This document shows positions 44,957 to 54,295 of a DNA stretch of 64,000 bases, in pieces (within the stretch, counting starts at the first letter, position 1; each line of letters begins with the position of its first letter). The DNA comes from Mesorhizobium tamadayense. GTDB lineage: Bacteria > Pseudomonadota > Alphaproteobacteria > Rhizobiales > Rhizobiaceae. Where the stretch lies: positions 1 to 64,000 of the forward strand of contig NZ_RQXT01000023.1 of NCBI RefSeq assembly GCF_003863365.1. The letters run 5' to 3'. The notes under the pieces are model-generated. The model saw only the letters and a list, made by a program, of their open reading frames with translations, had not been told where the DNA came from and searched no databases. Both the position numbers and the translations under genes were made by a program.

Positions 44957-45352
44957 ATGCACACGATCCTGCAGCCGGAGGGCTGGTCCAAACCGGTCGG
45001 CTATGCCAATGGCGTGGCGGCGCGCGGACGGCTGGTGTTCGTCGGCGGCCAGGTCGGCTGGAACGCCGAGTGTCGGTTCGAGACCGACGACTTCGTCGGC
45101 CAGGTGCGGCAGACGCTCGCCAACATCGTCGCCGTGCTGGCGGAGGCCGGCGGCGAGCCGCAGCATATCACCTCGATGACCTGGTATTTTACCGACAAGG
45201 CCGAATATATCGCCAACCTCAAGGGGATCGGCGAGGCCTACCGCGCCGTCATCGGCCGGCATTTTCCGGCCATGGCCGCGATGCAGGTGATGGCGCTGGT
45301 CGAGGACCGCGCCAAGGTGGAGATCCAGGCGATAGCGGTGATTCCGGAGTGA
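44957..45352 (+). CDS. Rid family protein lacking the catalytic arginine
   Basis: A 131-residue protein of the YjgF/RidA fold, with FVGGQVGWNAE near residue 27 and a final AKVEIQAIAVIP. Deaminase-active RidA proteins carry an Arg just before the last two strands. By eye the equivalent residue is Met106 (FPAMAAMQVM), which places this among the Rid4-7 types that do not show the usual imine deaminase activity. It may still handle the amino group of the anthranilate-derived ring. Strong RBS 'gggggagg' precedes ATG 44957, 44 bp after the dehydrogenase gene. Confidence 0.87.
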   Translation: MHTILQPEGWSKPVGYANGVAARGRLVFVGGQVGWNAECRFETDDFVGQVRQTLANIVAVLAEAGGEPQHITSMTWYFTDKAEYIANLKGIGEAYRAVIGRHFPAMAAMQVMALVEDRAKVEIQAIAVIPE

Positions 45353-45425
45353 GGGTCTACCCGGGCAACGTCGGCGCTGGTCAATCCGGCGGGCCGTGCA
45401 CGACCCGCTTGGCTCTTGCCACAAT

Positions 45426-45445
45426 TTGTGATCAGATGATCACAA
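45426..45445. promoter_or_regulatory. GntR operator 1, TTGTGATCAGATGATCACAA
   Basis: A perfect palindrome of two 9-bp arms around GA, 69 bp upstream of the GntR gene start. It is identical in both arms to the site at 46350-46369. The size fits a dimer of a FadR-type GntR protein, which suggests autoregulation. Confidence 0.8.
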
Positions 45446-45514
45446 CTGCTTTGGCGGGCGTGTTTTACATGTCTCGGCACATAGCTTTTGTCGGCATCCA
45501 AGGAAAGCAAAACC

Positions 45515-46243
45515 GTGGCTCTGGGCTTCGAACCGGTATCGGGACGCGTCACCGTTCAGGATGGCGTCTACCAGCAGCTTCGCCATGCGCTGATGGTCGG
45601 CAGCTTCGATCCCGGGCAGGTGCTGACAATCGCCTCGCTTGCGGAGGCGTTCGGCACCTCGAACATGCCGGTACGCGAAGCCTTGCGGCGGCTGGCGGCG
45701 GAGAAAGCGCTGGAGATATCGCAGAACGGCTCGGCCTGCGTGCCGGTGGTGACGCGGGCGCGGCTCGACGACCTTTGCCGGGCCCGCCTCGCTGTCGAGG
45801 GGCTGGCCGCCGAGCTCGGCGGACCGCGCCTGACCGCTGCCGACATCGCCACCTTGCAGAGGGTCACCGATGACCAGCAGGCGATCGGCCGCGATGGCAG
45901 CATCTACGAGCTCATCGCCAAGAACCAGCAGTTCCATTTCACCATCTATCGCGCCTCCGGCTCCGACGTGCTGTTCCAGCTGATCGAGACGCTGTGGCTG
46001 CGCTTCGGCCCTTACATGCGGCTGTTGTCCAACCATGTCGCGCCGCTGATGCGCGCCGGCACCATGGAGCCCTCGGGCCGGCACGTCGCGATCATCGCGG
46101 CGCTCAAGGACAAGGATTTCGCGCGCGCCCGCGACGAGGTGGTGGCCGACATCACCGCGACGCAAGAGACTTTGCGCACGATCTGCCCGGACGTGCCGGA
46201 GCCCAGGCCAGTCGATTTCGCCGCCTTCGGCAAACCGTCCTGA
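45515..46243 (+). CDS. GntR family transcriptional regulator, FadR/FCD type
   Basis: A 242-residue regulator. The N-terminal winged helix has VYQQLRHALMVGSFDPGQVL, IASLAEAFGTSNMPVREALRRLAAEKAL and a wing. The C-terminal all-helical FCD domain (about 85-225) binds a small acid, often through a metal held by Asp and His residues. The best start is GTG 45515 after the RBS 'aaggaaag'; a TTG at 45488 is also in frame. Identical operators lie before this gene and before the next, so it very likely controls itself and the kynureninase-like gene. Confidence 0.9.
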   Translation: MALGFEPVSGRVTVQDGVYQQLRHALMVGSFDPGQVLTIASLAEAFGTSNMPVREALRRLAAEKALEISQNGSACVPVVTRARLDDLCRARLAVEGLAAELGGPRLTAADIATLQRVTDDQQAIGRDGSIYELIAKNQQFHFTIYRASGSDVLFQLIETLWLRFGPYMRLLSNHVAPLMRAGTMEPSGRHVAIIAALKDKDFARARDEVVADITATQETLRTICPDVPEPRPVDFAAFGKPS

Positions 46244-46349
46244 GACAGGCGACCGCTGACGTCGCAAGCTCCCTGGACGGAAAGAACAGCCGTATTTTGA
46301 CGTGCCGGACCGCATTTCTTCAGCCGCGGCGATTGATCCCTGTCCGGTT

Positions 46350-46369
46350 TTGTGATCACATGATCACAA
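46350..46369. promoter_or_regulatory. GntR operator 2, TTGTGATCACATGATCACAA
   Basis: A perfect palindrome with the same 9-bp arms as operator 1 around a CA spacer. It ends 14 bp before the ATG of the kynureninase-like gene, so a bound repressor would block transcription or initiation. Confidence 0.8.
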
Positions 46370-46383
46370 GCGAGAGACAGACG

Positions 46384-47523
46384 ATGTCCGGGTATTTTCT
46401 CTACCATTCGATCGGCACGTTCCCCGGCAAGGCCGAGCGGATGGCCGCCGCGCTGACGGAGTTTTCCGGCATCTGGTCGGCCGAGGATGACGGCCAGTGG
46501 CCGGCCGCGCTGGCCGCGCGGCAACGCTTCATCGATGCCTGGACGCGGTTGATCGCGACGCCGCAAGGCACGCTCACCACGGCCGAGAATGTCACTGCCG
46601 CCCTCTACAGCCTGATCGGCGGCCTGCCGGCCGAGCGCCTGGCAGGAAAGCGGCTGCTGGTTGCCGGCGACTGTTTTCCGAGCCTGCATTTCCTGCTCGC
46701 GGGATTGGCCGAGCGTTTCGGCTTCACGCTCGACACCGTGCCGCTGCGGCCGGGCGAAAGCTGGGTGCGCGACGAGGATTTCATTGCCCGCTGGCAATCA
46801 GACGTCGGGGTTGCGCTGCTGACCTTCGTCACCTCGACGGCCTCGCATCGCGGCGACGTCGAGCGGCTCGCCGCGCATGGCCGCGCCATGGGCAGCGTCG
46901 TCGGCGTCGACGTCACGCAGGGCATTGGCGTGGCGCCGTTTTCCGTTGCCGCGACACCGGTCGATTTCGTCGTCTCGACTTCGCTCAAATGGCTGTGCGG
47001 TTCGTCCGGCGCCGGCATCCTGCAGGTCGCGCCCGAGCTTCTGGCGGCCTGCCGGCCGGAGTTGCGCGGCTGGTTCAGCCAGCCGAACCCGTTCTCCTGG
47101 GATCTCGACGCCTTCACCTATGCCGACGATGCGCGCCGCTTCGATCACGGCACGCCGGCGATCCTAGCAAGCGTCGCCTCGCTACCCGGGCTGGAATGGG
47201 TGGAGAACACCGGCATCGACGCCATCCGCGCTCAGAATGCCGTGCTCGTCGAGCGCATCATCAGCGCCGCGCTGGACAATGGCTGGGCGGTCCGTTCGCC
47301 CCTCGACGCAAAAGAGCGCGGCGGCAGCGTCATGCTCGGCCTGCCGCATGGCGCCGAGCCGGCGAAGATCATCGCCGCATTGCGCAAGGAGCGGCTTTAT
47401 TGCGATGCGCGCGGCACCACGCTGCGGCTGTCGCCGGGCATGGTCACCACGGAAGCTGCGGTCGATGCGCTGATCGCGCGGCTCAGGGAGCATATCGGTT
47501 CGCGGCAGCGCCGCGCCTCCTAA
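46384..47523 (+). CDS. Class V aminotransferase fold PLP enzyme, kynureninase-like
   Basis: A 379-residue pyridoxal-phosphate enzyme of fold type I. The PLP lysine is in DFVVSTSLKWLCGSSGAG (about residue 206). The following RGWFSQPNPFSW pattern and TPAILASVASLPGLEW resemble kynureninase, which splits kynurenine to anthranilate and alanine. It is shorter than typical kynureninase (about 410 residues), so the exact reaction is uncertain. ATG 46384 is chosen over ATG 46363, which lies inside the GntR operator. Operator 2 shows GntR control. An importer for an amino acid follows. Confidence 0.78.
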   Translation: MSGYFLYHSIGTFPGKAERMAAALTEFSGIWSAEDDGQWPAALAARQRFIDAWTRLIATPQGTLTTAENVTAALYSLIGGLPAERLAGKRLLVAGDCFPSLHFLLAGLAERFGFTLDTVPLRPGESWVRDEDFIARWQSDVGVALLTFVTSTASHRGDVERLAAHGRAMGSVVGVDVTQGIGVAPFSVAATPVDFVVSTSLKWLCGSSGAGILQVAPELLAACRPELRGWFSQPNPFSWDLDAFTYADDARRFDHGTPAILASVASLPGLEWVENTGIDAIRAQNAVLVERIISAALDNGWAVRSPLDAKERGGSVMLGLPHGAEPAKIIAALRKERLYCDARGTTLRLSPGMVTTEAAVDALIARLREHIGSRQRRAS

Positions 47524-47605
47524 TTGCAGGCACCGCCTCGCCTGCGGCGCCCGGGAGCTGGGCGCCAGAAGGGGCGGAAGAGGAACCGAACCAGAGGGAA
47601 GCAAG

Positions 47606-48391
47606 ATGTTGAAACGTCTAGGACTGATTGGGGTGATCATCGCCGCGGGCGTCGCCTTCGCGGCGCCGGCCTTTGCCGACAAGATCATGGTGGGCGCCTA
47701 TCCGGCCAACCCGCCATGGGAATACAAGACCGATTCCGGCGGCTTCGAAGGCTTTGAGATCGACGTCGCCAACGATGTCGCCAAGCGCATCGGCGCCGAT
47801 GTCGAATTCCAGGACCTCGGCTTCCAGGCGCTGTTCGCGGCGACCGCTTCGGGCCGCATCGATTTCGCCGTCTCGTCCATCTCGATCACCAAGGAGCGGC
47901 TGCAGAACCAGGGCTTCACGCAGGCCTATTACGACAGCGACGGCACGATCGTCGGCAAGGCGGATTCAACCATCAAGGCGCTCGACGACCTCAAGGGCAA
48001 GACCATCGGCGTCATCGCCGGCTCGACCGGCGAGGCCTACATGAAGGAAAACGCCGCCAAGCTCGGCGTCGCCGAGACAAAGAGCTACAACGCCCAGCAG
48101 GACCTTTTGCTCGACGTGCAGAACGGCCGTATCGACGGCGGCGCCGGCGAGCTGGCAGGCTTCCTGTTCGCCATCAAGCAGATGCCGGCATTGAAGATCC
48201 TGGTGCGCATCCCGACCGGCGAACGCTTCGCGATGATGACCAAGAAGGGCCATCCGCTGCTGGAAAAGGTCAACGACGCCATCAGCGAGATGAAGAAGGA
48301 CGGCACAATGGCCGCGATCCACAAGAAGTGGTTCGGCGTCGATCCGGAAGCCGGCACCAGCACGGTGACGCCCGGCCCGATCCCGCAATAG
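47606..48391 (+). CDS. Amino-acid ABC transporter, periplasmic binding protein (family 3)
   Basis: A 261-residue periplasmic binding protein with a Sec signal peptide (about 1-24, ending AFADK). Family 3 features are YPANPPWEYKTDSGGFEGFEIDVANDVA, AVSSISITKERLQ and LKGKTIGVIAGSTGEAY. It binds a polar amino acid or a derivative such as a kynurenine-like compound; the latter is only suggested by neighbours. The RBS 'agagggaagc' precedes ATG 47606. The permease gene follows after 109 bp. Confidence 0.9.
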   Translation: MLKRLGLIGVIIAAGVAFAAPAFADKIMVGAYPANPPWEYKTDSGGFEGFEIDVANDVAKRIGADVEFQDLGFQALFAATASGRIDFAVSSISITKERLQNQGFTQAYYDSDGTIVGKADSTIKALDDLKGKTIGVIAGSTGEAYMKENAAKLGVAETKSYNAQQDLLLDVQNGRIDGGAGELAGFLFAIKQMPALKILVRIPTGERFAMMTKKGHPLLEKVNDAISEMKKDGTMAAIHKKWFGVDPEAGTSTVTPGPIPQ

Positions 48392-48500
48392 GCCGGCTAA
48401 TCACAATCTTCGACGAGGGCGGCAGCAACGGCTGGCGCTCTCGCTTCGACCATTCGGGTTTTCGCCAAACTCGGCGGGCCTTGTCTCACGGTGAGCGCCG

Positions 48501-49178
48501 ATGGAACTGATCGATACCTTCTTCAACTGGGGCATCCTGGTCCGGTCTTTCCCGATCCTCATCCGCGGGCTTGGCAACACCATCCTGCTCGGCTGCGCCG
48601 CGATCGTCTTCGGCACCATTGCCGGACTGGCGATCTGCCTGGTGCGGCTCTACGCGCCGAAGCCGCTGAGGCGGCTGGCGATCCTCTATATCGATATGTT
48701 CCGCGCGCTGCCGATCCTGGTGGTGCTGATCCTGATCTATTACGCCCTGCCCTTCATCGGTATCCGCCTGTCATCCTTCGTGTCGGCAGCGCTGGCGCTG
48801 TCGTTGGTGCTCGCCGCCTTCACGGCGGAGGTCTGCCGCGCCGGCATCCAGAATATCCCCAAGGGCCAGTTCGAGGCGGCCGCGGCACTCGGCCTGCCCT
48901 TCTGGGTCGCCATGCGCAAGGTGGTCCTGCCGCAGGCAATACGCGTAGTCATTCCGCCGCTCACCAGCAACTGCGTGTCGGTGTTCAAGGACACCGCGCT
49001 CGCCTCGGTGGTGGCGATGCCCGACCTTCTGAAGCAAGCGACCGACGCGCAGGCGCTGATGGCCAATCCGACGCCGCTGATCGGCGCGGCGATCATCTAT
49101 CTCGCCTTCCTGTGGCCGCTGGTGCGGCTGGTCGGCTATCTCGAAGAGCGCGGCAAGGCCAAGTCCGGCGCGCACTGA
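48501..49178 (+). CDS. Amino-acid ABC transporter permease (HisM/GlnP type)
   Basis: A 225-residue inner-membrane permease with about five membrane helices. The N-terminal ILIRGLGNTILLGCAAIVFG and FRALPILVVLILIYYALP are typical. The EAA loop is EAAAALGLPFWVAMRKVVLPQ (about residues 131-151). Only one permease is present, and no ATPase gene follows, so the transporter must borrow an ATPase from elsewhere. A PLP-enzyme gene begins 40 bp downstream. Confidence 0.9.
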   Translation: MELIDTFFNWGILVRSFPILIRGLGNTILLGCAAIVFGTIAGLAICLVRLYAPKPLRRLAILYIDMFRALPILVVLILIYYALPFIGIRLSSFVSAALALSLVLAAFTAEVCRAGIQNIPKGQFEAAAALGLPFWVAMRKVVLPQAIRVVIPPLTSNCVSVFKDTALASVVAMPDLLKQATDAQALMANPTPLIGAAIIYLAFLWPLVRLVGYLEERGKAKSGAH

Positions 49179-49218
49179 CCCCCCTCGAAACGACATCGAT
49201 GACCCGAAGGAGACGTCC

Positions 49219-50514
49219 GTGAACCAGCACCATGTTTCGAAAGCGCAGGAGAGCGCCGCTTCGTTCCCGGTCGAGAAGATCCGCGCCATGTTTCCGGCGC
49301 TTCAGCAGGCGCGCGACTTCATCTTCATGGACAACGCCGCCGGCGCCCAGATCCCGCAAAGCGTGCTCGACGCGGTGACCAACCATCTGGTCGGACACAA
49401 TGTGCAGCGCGGCGGCCGCTATGGGCGCAGCGTCACCGTCGACCAGTCGGTCGCGAACGCGCGCGAAAGCGTGGCGCTTTTGATCAATGCCTACAGCCCG
49501 TCCGAAATCTGCTTCGGCATGAACGCCACCTCGTTCATCCGCCTGGTCAGCCTCGGCATCGGCCAGATGCTTGCCAAAAACCTGGATGGAGGGCGTGACG
49601 AGATCGTCGTCACCGACATGGACCACGACGCCAATATCGCCACATGGCTGGCGCTGGAGCAGGCCGGCGCCAAGTTCAAATGGTGGCGCATGCGCGAGGA
49701 CGGCAACCTGCATGTCGACGACCTCAAGCCTCTTGTCTCTGATCGCACCCGGCTCGTCGCCTGCACGGTGACGGCGCATTCGATCGGCTCGATCGTCGAC
49801 GTCGCATCGGTCGCCAAGGTCGCGCATGCGGCTGGCGCGGAAGTGTTCCTCGATTGCGTGCATTACGGGCCGCACGGGCTGATCGACGTGCAGGCCTGGG
49901 ACTGCGACTATCTGGTCTGCTCCGGCTACAAGAATTTCTCGCCGCATATGGGCTTCCTGTGGGGTCGCTTCGAGACGCTGAAGCGGCTGCCGACCTTCCG
50001 CGAGGACTTCATCCCGGACGAGCCGCCCTACAAGGTCGAGGCCGGCACCTTCATCTACGAGAACGTCGCCGGCATGGACGCCGCCGTCCGCTATCTGGAA
50101 TCGGTCGGCCGCAACTTCCTGCCTGAGAACAACCGCTCACGCCGCGACAACATCGTCGCCGGCATGAACTCCATCCGCGACTACGAGCTGATGCTGGCGC
50201 GCGAGATGCTGAACGTGCTGAAGGATTGTGGCGCGACGATTTATGGCGTCGCCGACGAGGCGCGCCTCCACGAGCGCGTGCCGACCTTCTGCTTCAACAT
50301 CGGCAAGCTGTCGCCGCAGAAGATCGTCGAGGACATGGCCGCCATGCAGATCGGCATCCGCGACGGACACATGTATGCGCCAAGGCTGATGAAGCGGCTC
50401 AACCTCTCGATGGACAGCGGCGCGGTCCGCGCCTCGCTGGTGCACTACAACACGGTCGAGGAAGTGCACCGCTTCGGCAAAGCGCTGCGGGCAATTATTG
50501 GGAAGCTGTCGTGA
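49219..50514 (+). CDS. Class V aminotransferase/cysteine desulfurase-like PLP enzyme
   Basis: A 431-residue fold-type I PLP enzyme of the CsdA-like family. The N-terminal FIFMDNAAGAQIPQSV is typical, and the PLP lysine is in YLVCSGYKNFSPHMGFLWG (about residue 239). GTFIYENVAGMDAAVRYLES follows. No obvious catalytic Cys loop of a desulfurase is seen, so it may act on another amino acid, perhaps the solute of the preceding transporter. The start is GTG 49219 with the RBS 'aaggag'. It ends the cluster that starts with the GntR gene. Confidence 0.83.
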   Translation: MNQHHVSKAQESAASFPVEKIRAMFPALQQARDFIFMDNAAGAQIPQSVLDAVTNHLVGHNVQRGGRYGRSVTVDQSVANARESVALLINAYSPSEICFGMNATSFIRLVSLGIGQMLAKNLDGGRDEIVVTDMDHDANIATWLALEQAGAKFKWWRMREDGNLHVDDLKPLVSDRTRLVACTVTAHSIGSIVDVASVAKVAHAAGAEVFLDCVHYGPHGLIDVQAWDCDYLVCSGYKNFSPHMGFLWGRFETLKRLPTFREDFIPDEPPYKVEAGTFIYENVAGMDAAVRYLESVGRNFLPENNRSRRDNIVAGMNSIRDYELMLAREMLNVLKDCGATIYGVADEARLHERVPTFCFNIGKLSPQKIVEDMAAMQIGIRDGHMYAPRLMKRLNLSMDSGAVRASLVHYNTVEEVHRFGKALRAIIGKLS

Positions 50515-50549
50515 TCTGATCTCTTCGCGAGGGGAGGTCAGCGCCATCT

Positions 50550-50656
50550 TGCCGTGACTTCAGAGCGCCGTAGCCTTCAACATGCTGGCGCCACAGCACC
50601 TTCTTAATCGCCCTATCCCAGAAGCTCCGCTCTTGCTCCGCGCGAGGACGAAGCAA
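50550..50656. repeat. Degenerate family A repeat
   Basis: Holds 'gccgtgacttcagagcgccg' and 'gctccgctcttgctccgcgcgaggacgaag', which resemble parts of the family A copies at 1-171 and 23721-23898, but it is shorter and decayed. It lies between the converging PLP-enzyme gene and dppF. Confidence 0.5.
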
Positions 50657-50659
50657 ACG

Positions 50660-51480
<821 letters not shown>

Positions 51481-51484
<4 letters not shown>

Positions 51485-52332
51485 GCGCCGGCTCCCGAGG
51501 GCGCCGGCTCGAACATCATGTCGGAAACGGTCGGCAGCCGGTCGCCGACGGCGTTCTCCGGCAGCGCCGACAGCAGCGCGCGCGTGTAATTGCTCTTCGG
51601 GCTCTCGAACAGCGACAGCACGTCGGCCTCTTCCATCTTGCGGCCCTTGTACTGGACGATGACGCGGTCGGCGGTCTCGGCCACCACGCCCATATTGTGA
51701 GTGATCATGATCAGGCCCATGCCGTATTTGGCCTGCAGCGACACCAGGAGATCGAGGATCTGCTTCTGGATGGTGACGTCGAGCGCTGTGGTCGGCTCGT
51801 CGGCGATCAGAAGCTTCGGATTGCAGGCAATAGCGATCGCGATCATGACGCGCTGGCACTGGCCGCCCGACATCTGGTGCGGGAAGGAGTTGAGCCGATC
51901 TTCGGGCTCGGGAATGCCGACCTGCTTCAAAAGCTCGATGGCGCGCGCCCGGCGCTGGGCCTTGTCCATGCCCATATGAAAGCGCAGCACCTCTTCGATC
52001 TGGAAACCGATGGTGAAGCAGGGATTGAGGCTGGCCATCGGCTCCTGGAAGATCATCGACATGTCCTTGCCGACGATCTTGCGGCGCTCGGCAGGACTCA
52101 TCTTGAGGAGATCGCGGCCGTTGAACGTCATGCGGTCGGCGGTAACGGTCGCCGTCCAGGGCAAGAGGCCCATCACCGCCAGCATCGACACCGACTTGCC
52201 GGAACCGGACTCGCCGACGATGGCGAGCACCTCGCGCTCCTCGACATGGAGCGAGACGCCGTCGACGGCGCGGAACGGACCTGACGCGGTCTGGAACTCG
52301 ACGACGAGATTGTGGATGTCGAGCAGCGCCAT
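51481..52332 (-). CDS. dppD: Dipeptide ABC transporter ATP-binding protein DppD
   Basis: A 283-residue ATPase. Walker A is GESGSGKSVSMLA, Walker B is LLIADEPTTALD, and the H-loop is MITHNMG. The signature region reads MSGGQCQRVMIAIAIA, with Cys where most relatives have Arg; the LSGGQ core itself is kept. ATG 52332 overlaps the dppC stop by one base. It works with DppF as a heterodimer. Confidence 0.92.
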
Positions 52333-53243
52333 CACGACCTCCTGAGCTTCGGATCGAGCGCGTCGCGCAGGCCATCGCCGATAAGGTTGATGGCGAGCAC
52401 AGTAATCAGGATGGCGAGGCCGGGGAAGGTCACCACCCACCAGGCGCGCAGGATGAACTCGCGCGCCGAGGCGAGCATAGTACCCCATTCCGGCGTCGGC
52501 GGCTGAGCGCCAAGGCCGAGGAAGCCGAGCGCGGCGGCTTCCAGGATGGCGTTGGAGAAAGACAGCGTGCCCTGGACGATCAGCGGCGCCAGGCAATTCG
52601 GCAGGATCGTGCGAAGCATCAGACGCAGATGCCCGGCACCCGCAACTTTCGCCGCCACGACATATTCGCGGCTCTTCTCGGCCATTACGGCGGCGCGCAC
52701 CAGGCGGGCGAAATGCGGCTGCAGCACCAGCGAAATCGCCAGCATCGCATTGAAAAGGCCGGGGCCAAGGATGGTGACCAGCACCAGCGCCAAAAGCAGC
52801 GACGGGAAAGCGAGGATCAGGTCCATGATGCGCATGATCGCGACGTCGACCCAGCCGCGGAAATAGCCGGCAAGCAGGCCGAGCGTGATGCCGCCGGTGA
52901 GAGCCAGCGTGACCACGACCGCGCCGATCAGCAGCGAGAAGCGCGCGCCATAGAGCAGGCGCGAAAGGATATCGCGGCCGACCGCATCGGTGCCAAGCAG
53001 ATATTGGGTGCTGCCGCCCGTCTGCCAGGCCGGTGGCCTGAGGAACGCGGTCTTGTCCTGGATGTCGGGCGCATAGGGCGCGAGCAGCGGGGCAAAGAGT
53101 GCCGCCAGCACCAAAAGGATGAAGACGACGAGGCCGATGACGGCGCCGTGATTCACCGAGAAATAGTGCCAGAAGGTCTTGAAGCCGGTCAGCCGATCCG
53201 GGCTGCCGGCGGCCATAGGGGCGATTTCGGTCGACTGGCTCAT
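52332..53243 (-). CDS. dppC: Dipeptide ABC transporter permease DppC
   Basis: A 303-residue permease. The first helix is at about residues 33-53 (AVIGLVVFILLVLAALFAPLL). The GTDAVGRDILSRLLYGARFSLL pattern and the EAA loop VVAAKVAGAGHLRLMLRTILPN follow. The end GDGLRDALDPKLR is characteristic of DppC. ATG 53243 overlaps the dppB stop by one base. Confidence 0.93.
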   Translation of the reverse strand: MSQSTEIAPMAAGSPDRLTGFKTFWHYFSVNHGAVIGLVVFILLVLAALFAPLLAPYAPDIQDKTAFLRPPAWQTGGSTQYLLGTDAVGRDILSRLLYGARFSLLIGAVVVTLALTGGITLGLLAGYFRGWVDVAIMRIMDLILAFPSLLLALVLVTILGPGLFNAMLAISLVLQPHFARLVRAAVMAEKSREYVVAAKVAGAGHLRLMLRTILPNCLAPLIVQGTLSFSNAILEAAALGFLGLGAQPPTPEWGTMLASAREFILRAWWVVTFPGLAILITVLAINLIGDGLRDALDPKLRRS

Positions 53244-54250
53244 CACGCCGCCCTGATGCGCGGGTTGATGACGGCATAGAGCACGTCGACGATGAGGTTC
53301 ACGGCCATGACGATGAGCGCGATCAAAAGCAGACCTGACTGCACGACGACATAGTCGCGCTTGAAGATGGAATCGACCATCCACTTGCCGATGCCCGGCC
53401 AGGCGAAGATGGTCTCGGTGAGGATGGCGCCTGCAAGCAGCGTGCCGACCTGCAGGCCGATGGTGGTGACCACCGGGATCAGGGCATTGCGCAAGGCATG
53501 CACACCGATGACACGCGCCGATGACAGGCCCTTGGCGCGCGCGGTGCGGACATAGTCCTCGCCCAGCACCTCGAGCATGGCCGAACGCGTCTGTCGCGCG
53601 ATCACCGCCAGCGGAATGGTGCCGAGCACGATCGCGGGCAGGACGAGATGGCTGAACGCCGAGCGCAGCGCGTCCCACTTGCCGTAGAGGATGCTGTCAA
53701 TGGTCATGAAGCCGGTGATCGGCCTCAGGAAGAATTGCAGGCCGATGCGGCCCGAAACCGGCGTCCAGCCGAGATAGCCGGAAAAGAAGATGATGAGCAG
53801 CAGGCCCCACCAGAAGATCGGCATGGAATAGCCGACAAGCGCGGTGCCCATCAGCGACTGGTCGAACCACGAGCCGCGCTTGACGGCCGCGAATATGCCC
53901 GCCGGGATGCCGAGCACCATGGCGAAGATCATGGCGAAGAAGGAGAGCTCCAGCGTCGCCGGGAAGAGCGTCTTGAACTCCTGGAGAACCGGGCGCTTGG
54001 ATGAAATCGAGACGCCGAAGTCGCCGGTGGCGACTTCGCCGACATAGCGCGCATACTGCTCCCAGATCGGCAGGTTGTAACCGAACTGCTCCTTGAGCTG
54101 TTCGTAGCGCGCGGGCGTGACGCCATGCTCGCCGGCCATGGCCAGGATCGGATCGCCGGGCAGCAGCCGGACGAAAGCGAAGGCGCAGATGGTGATGCCG
54201 ACCAGGGTCGGGACCAGAAGCGCGATTTTGTTGAGGAGATATCTGAGCAT
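53243..54250 (-). CDS. dppB: Dipeptide ABC transporter permease DppB
   Basis: A 335-residue permease with the typical start MLRYLLNKIALLVPTLVGIT and the RLLPGDPI periplasmic pattern. Six membrane helices and the EAA loop TARAKGLSSARVIGVHALRNA are present. It is separated from dppA by 45 bp that hold a perfect palindrome, while all later genes of the operon overlap. Confidence 0.93.
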   Translation of the reverse strand: MLRYLLNKIALLVPTLVGITICAFAFVRLLPGDPILAMAGEHGVTPARYEQLKEQFGYNLPIWEQYARYVGEVATGDFGVSISSKRPVLQEFKTLFPATLELSFFAMIFAMVLGIPAGIFAAVKRGSWFDQSLMGTALVGYSMPIFWWGLLLIIFFSGYLGWTPVSGRIGLQFFLRPITGFMTIDSILYGKWDALRSAFSHLVLPAIVLGTIPLAVIARQTRSAMLEVLGEDYVRTARAKGLSSARVIGVHALRNALIPVVTTIGLQVGTLLAGAILTETIFAWPGIGKWMVDSIFKRDYVVVQSGLLLIALIVMAVNLIVDVLYAVINPRIRAA

Positions 54251-54258
54251 TGTGAAAT

Positions 54259-54284
54259 GGGGCGGCGCTAATTAGCGCCGCCCC
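54259..54284 (-). promoter_or_regulatory. Palindrome between dppA and dppB
   Basis: A perfect 26-bp palindrome (GGGGCGGCGCTAA and its complement) in the 45-bp gap between dppA and dppB. The RNA would form a very stable hairpin with a few unpaired bases and no U-tract after it. That suits partial termination or protection of the dppA message, giving more binding protein than permease. Confidence 0.7.
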
Positions 54285-54295
54285 GTTCGCAAATC

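Noticed and set aside
49219..50514. IscS/SufS cysteine desulfurase for Fe-S cluster assembly
   Set aside because: No other isc or suf gene is near and the active-site Cys loop is not evident; the context points to amino-acid catabolism.
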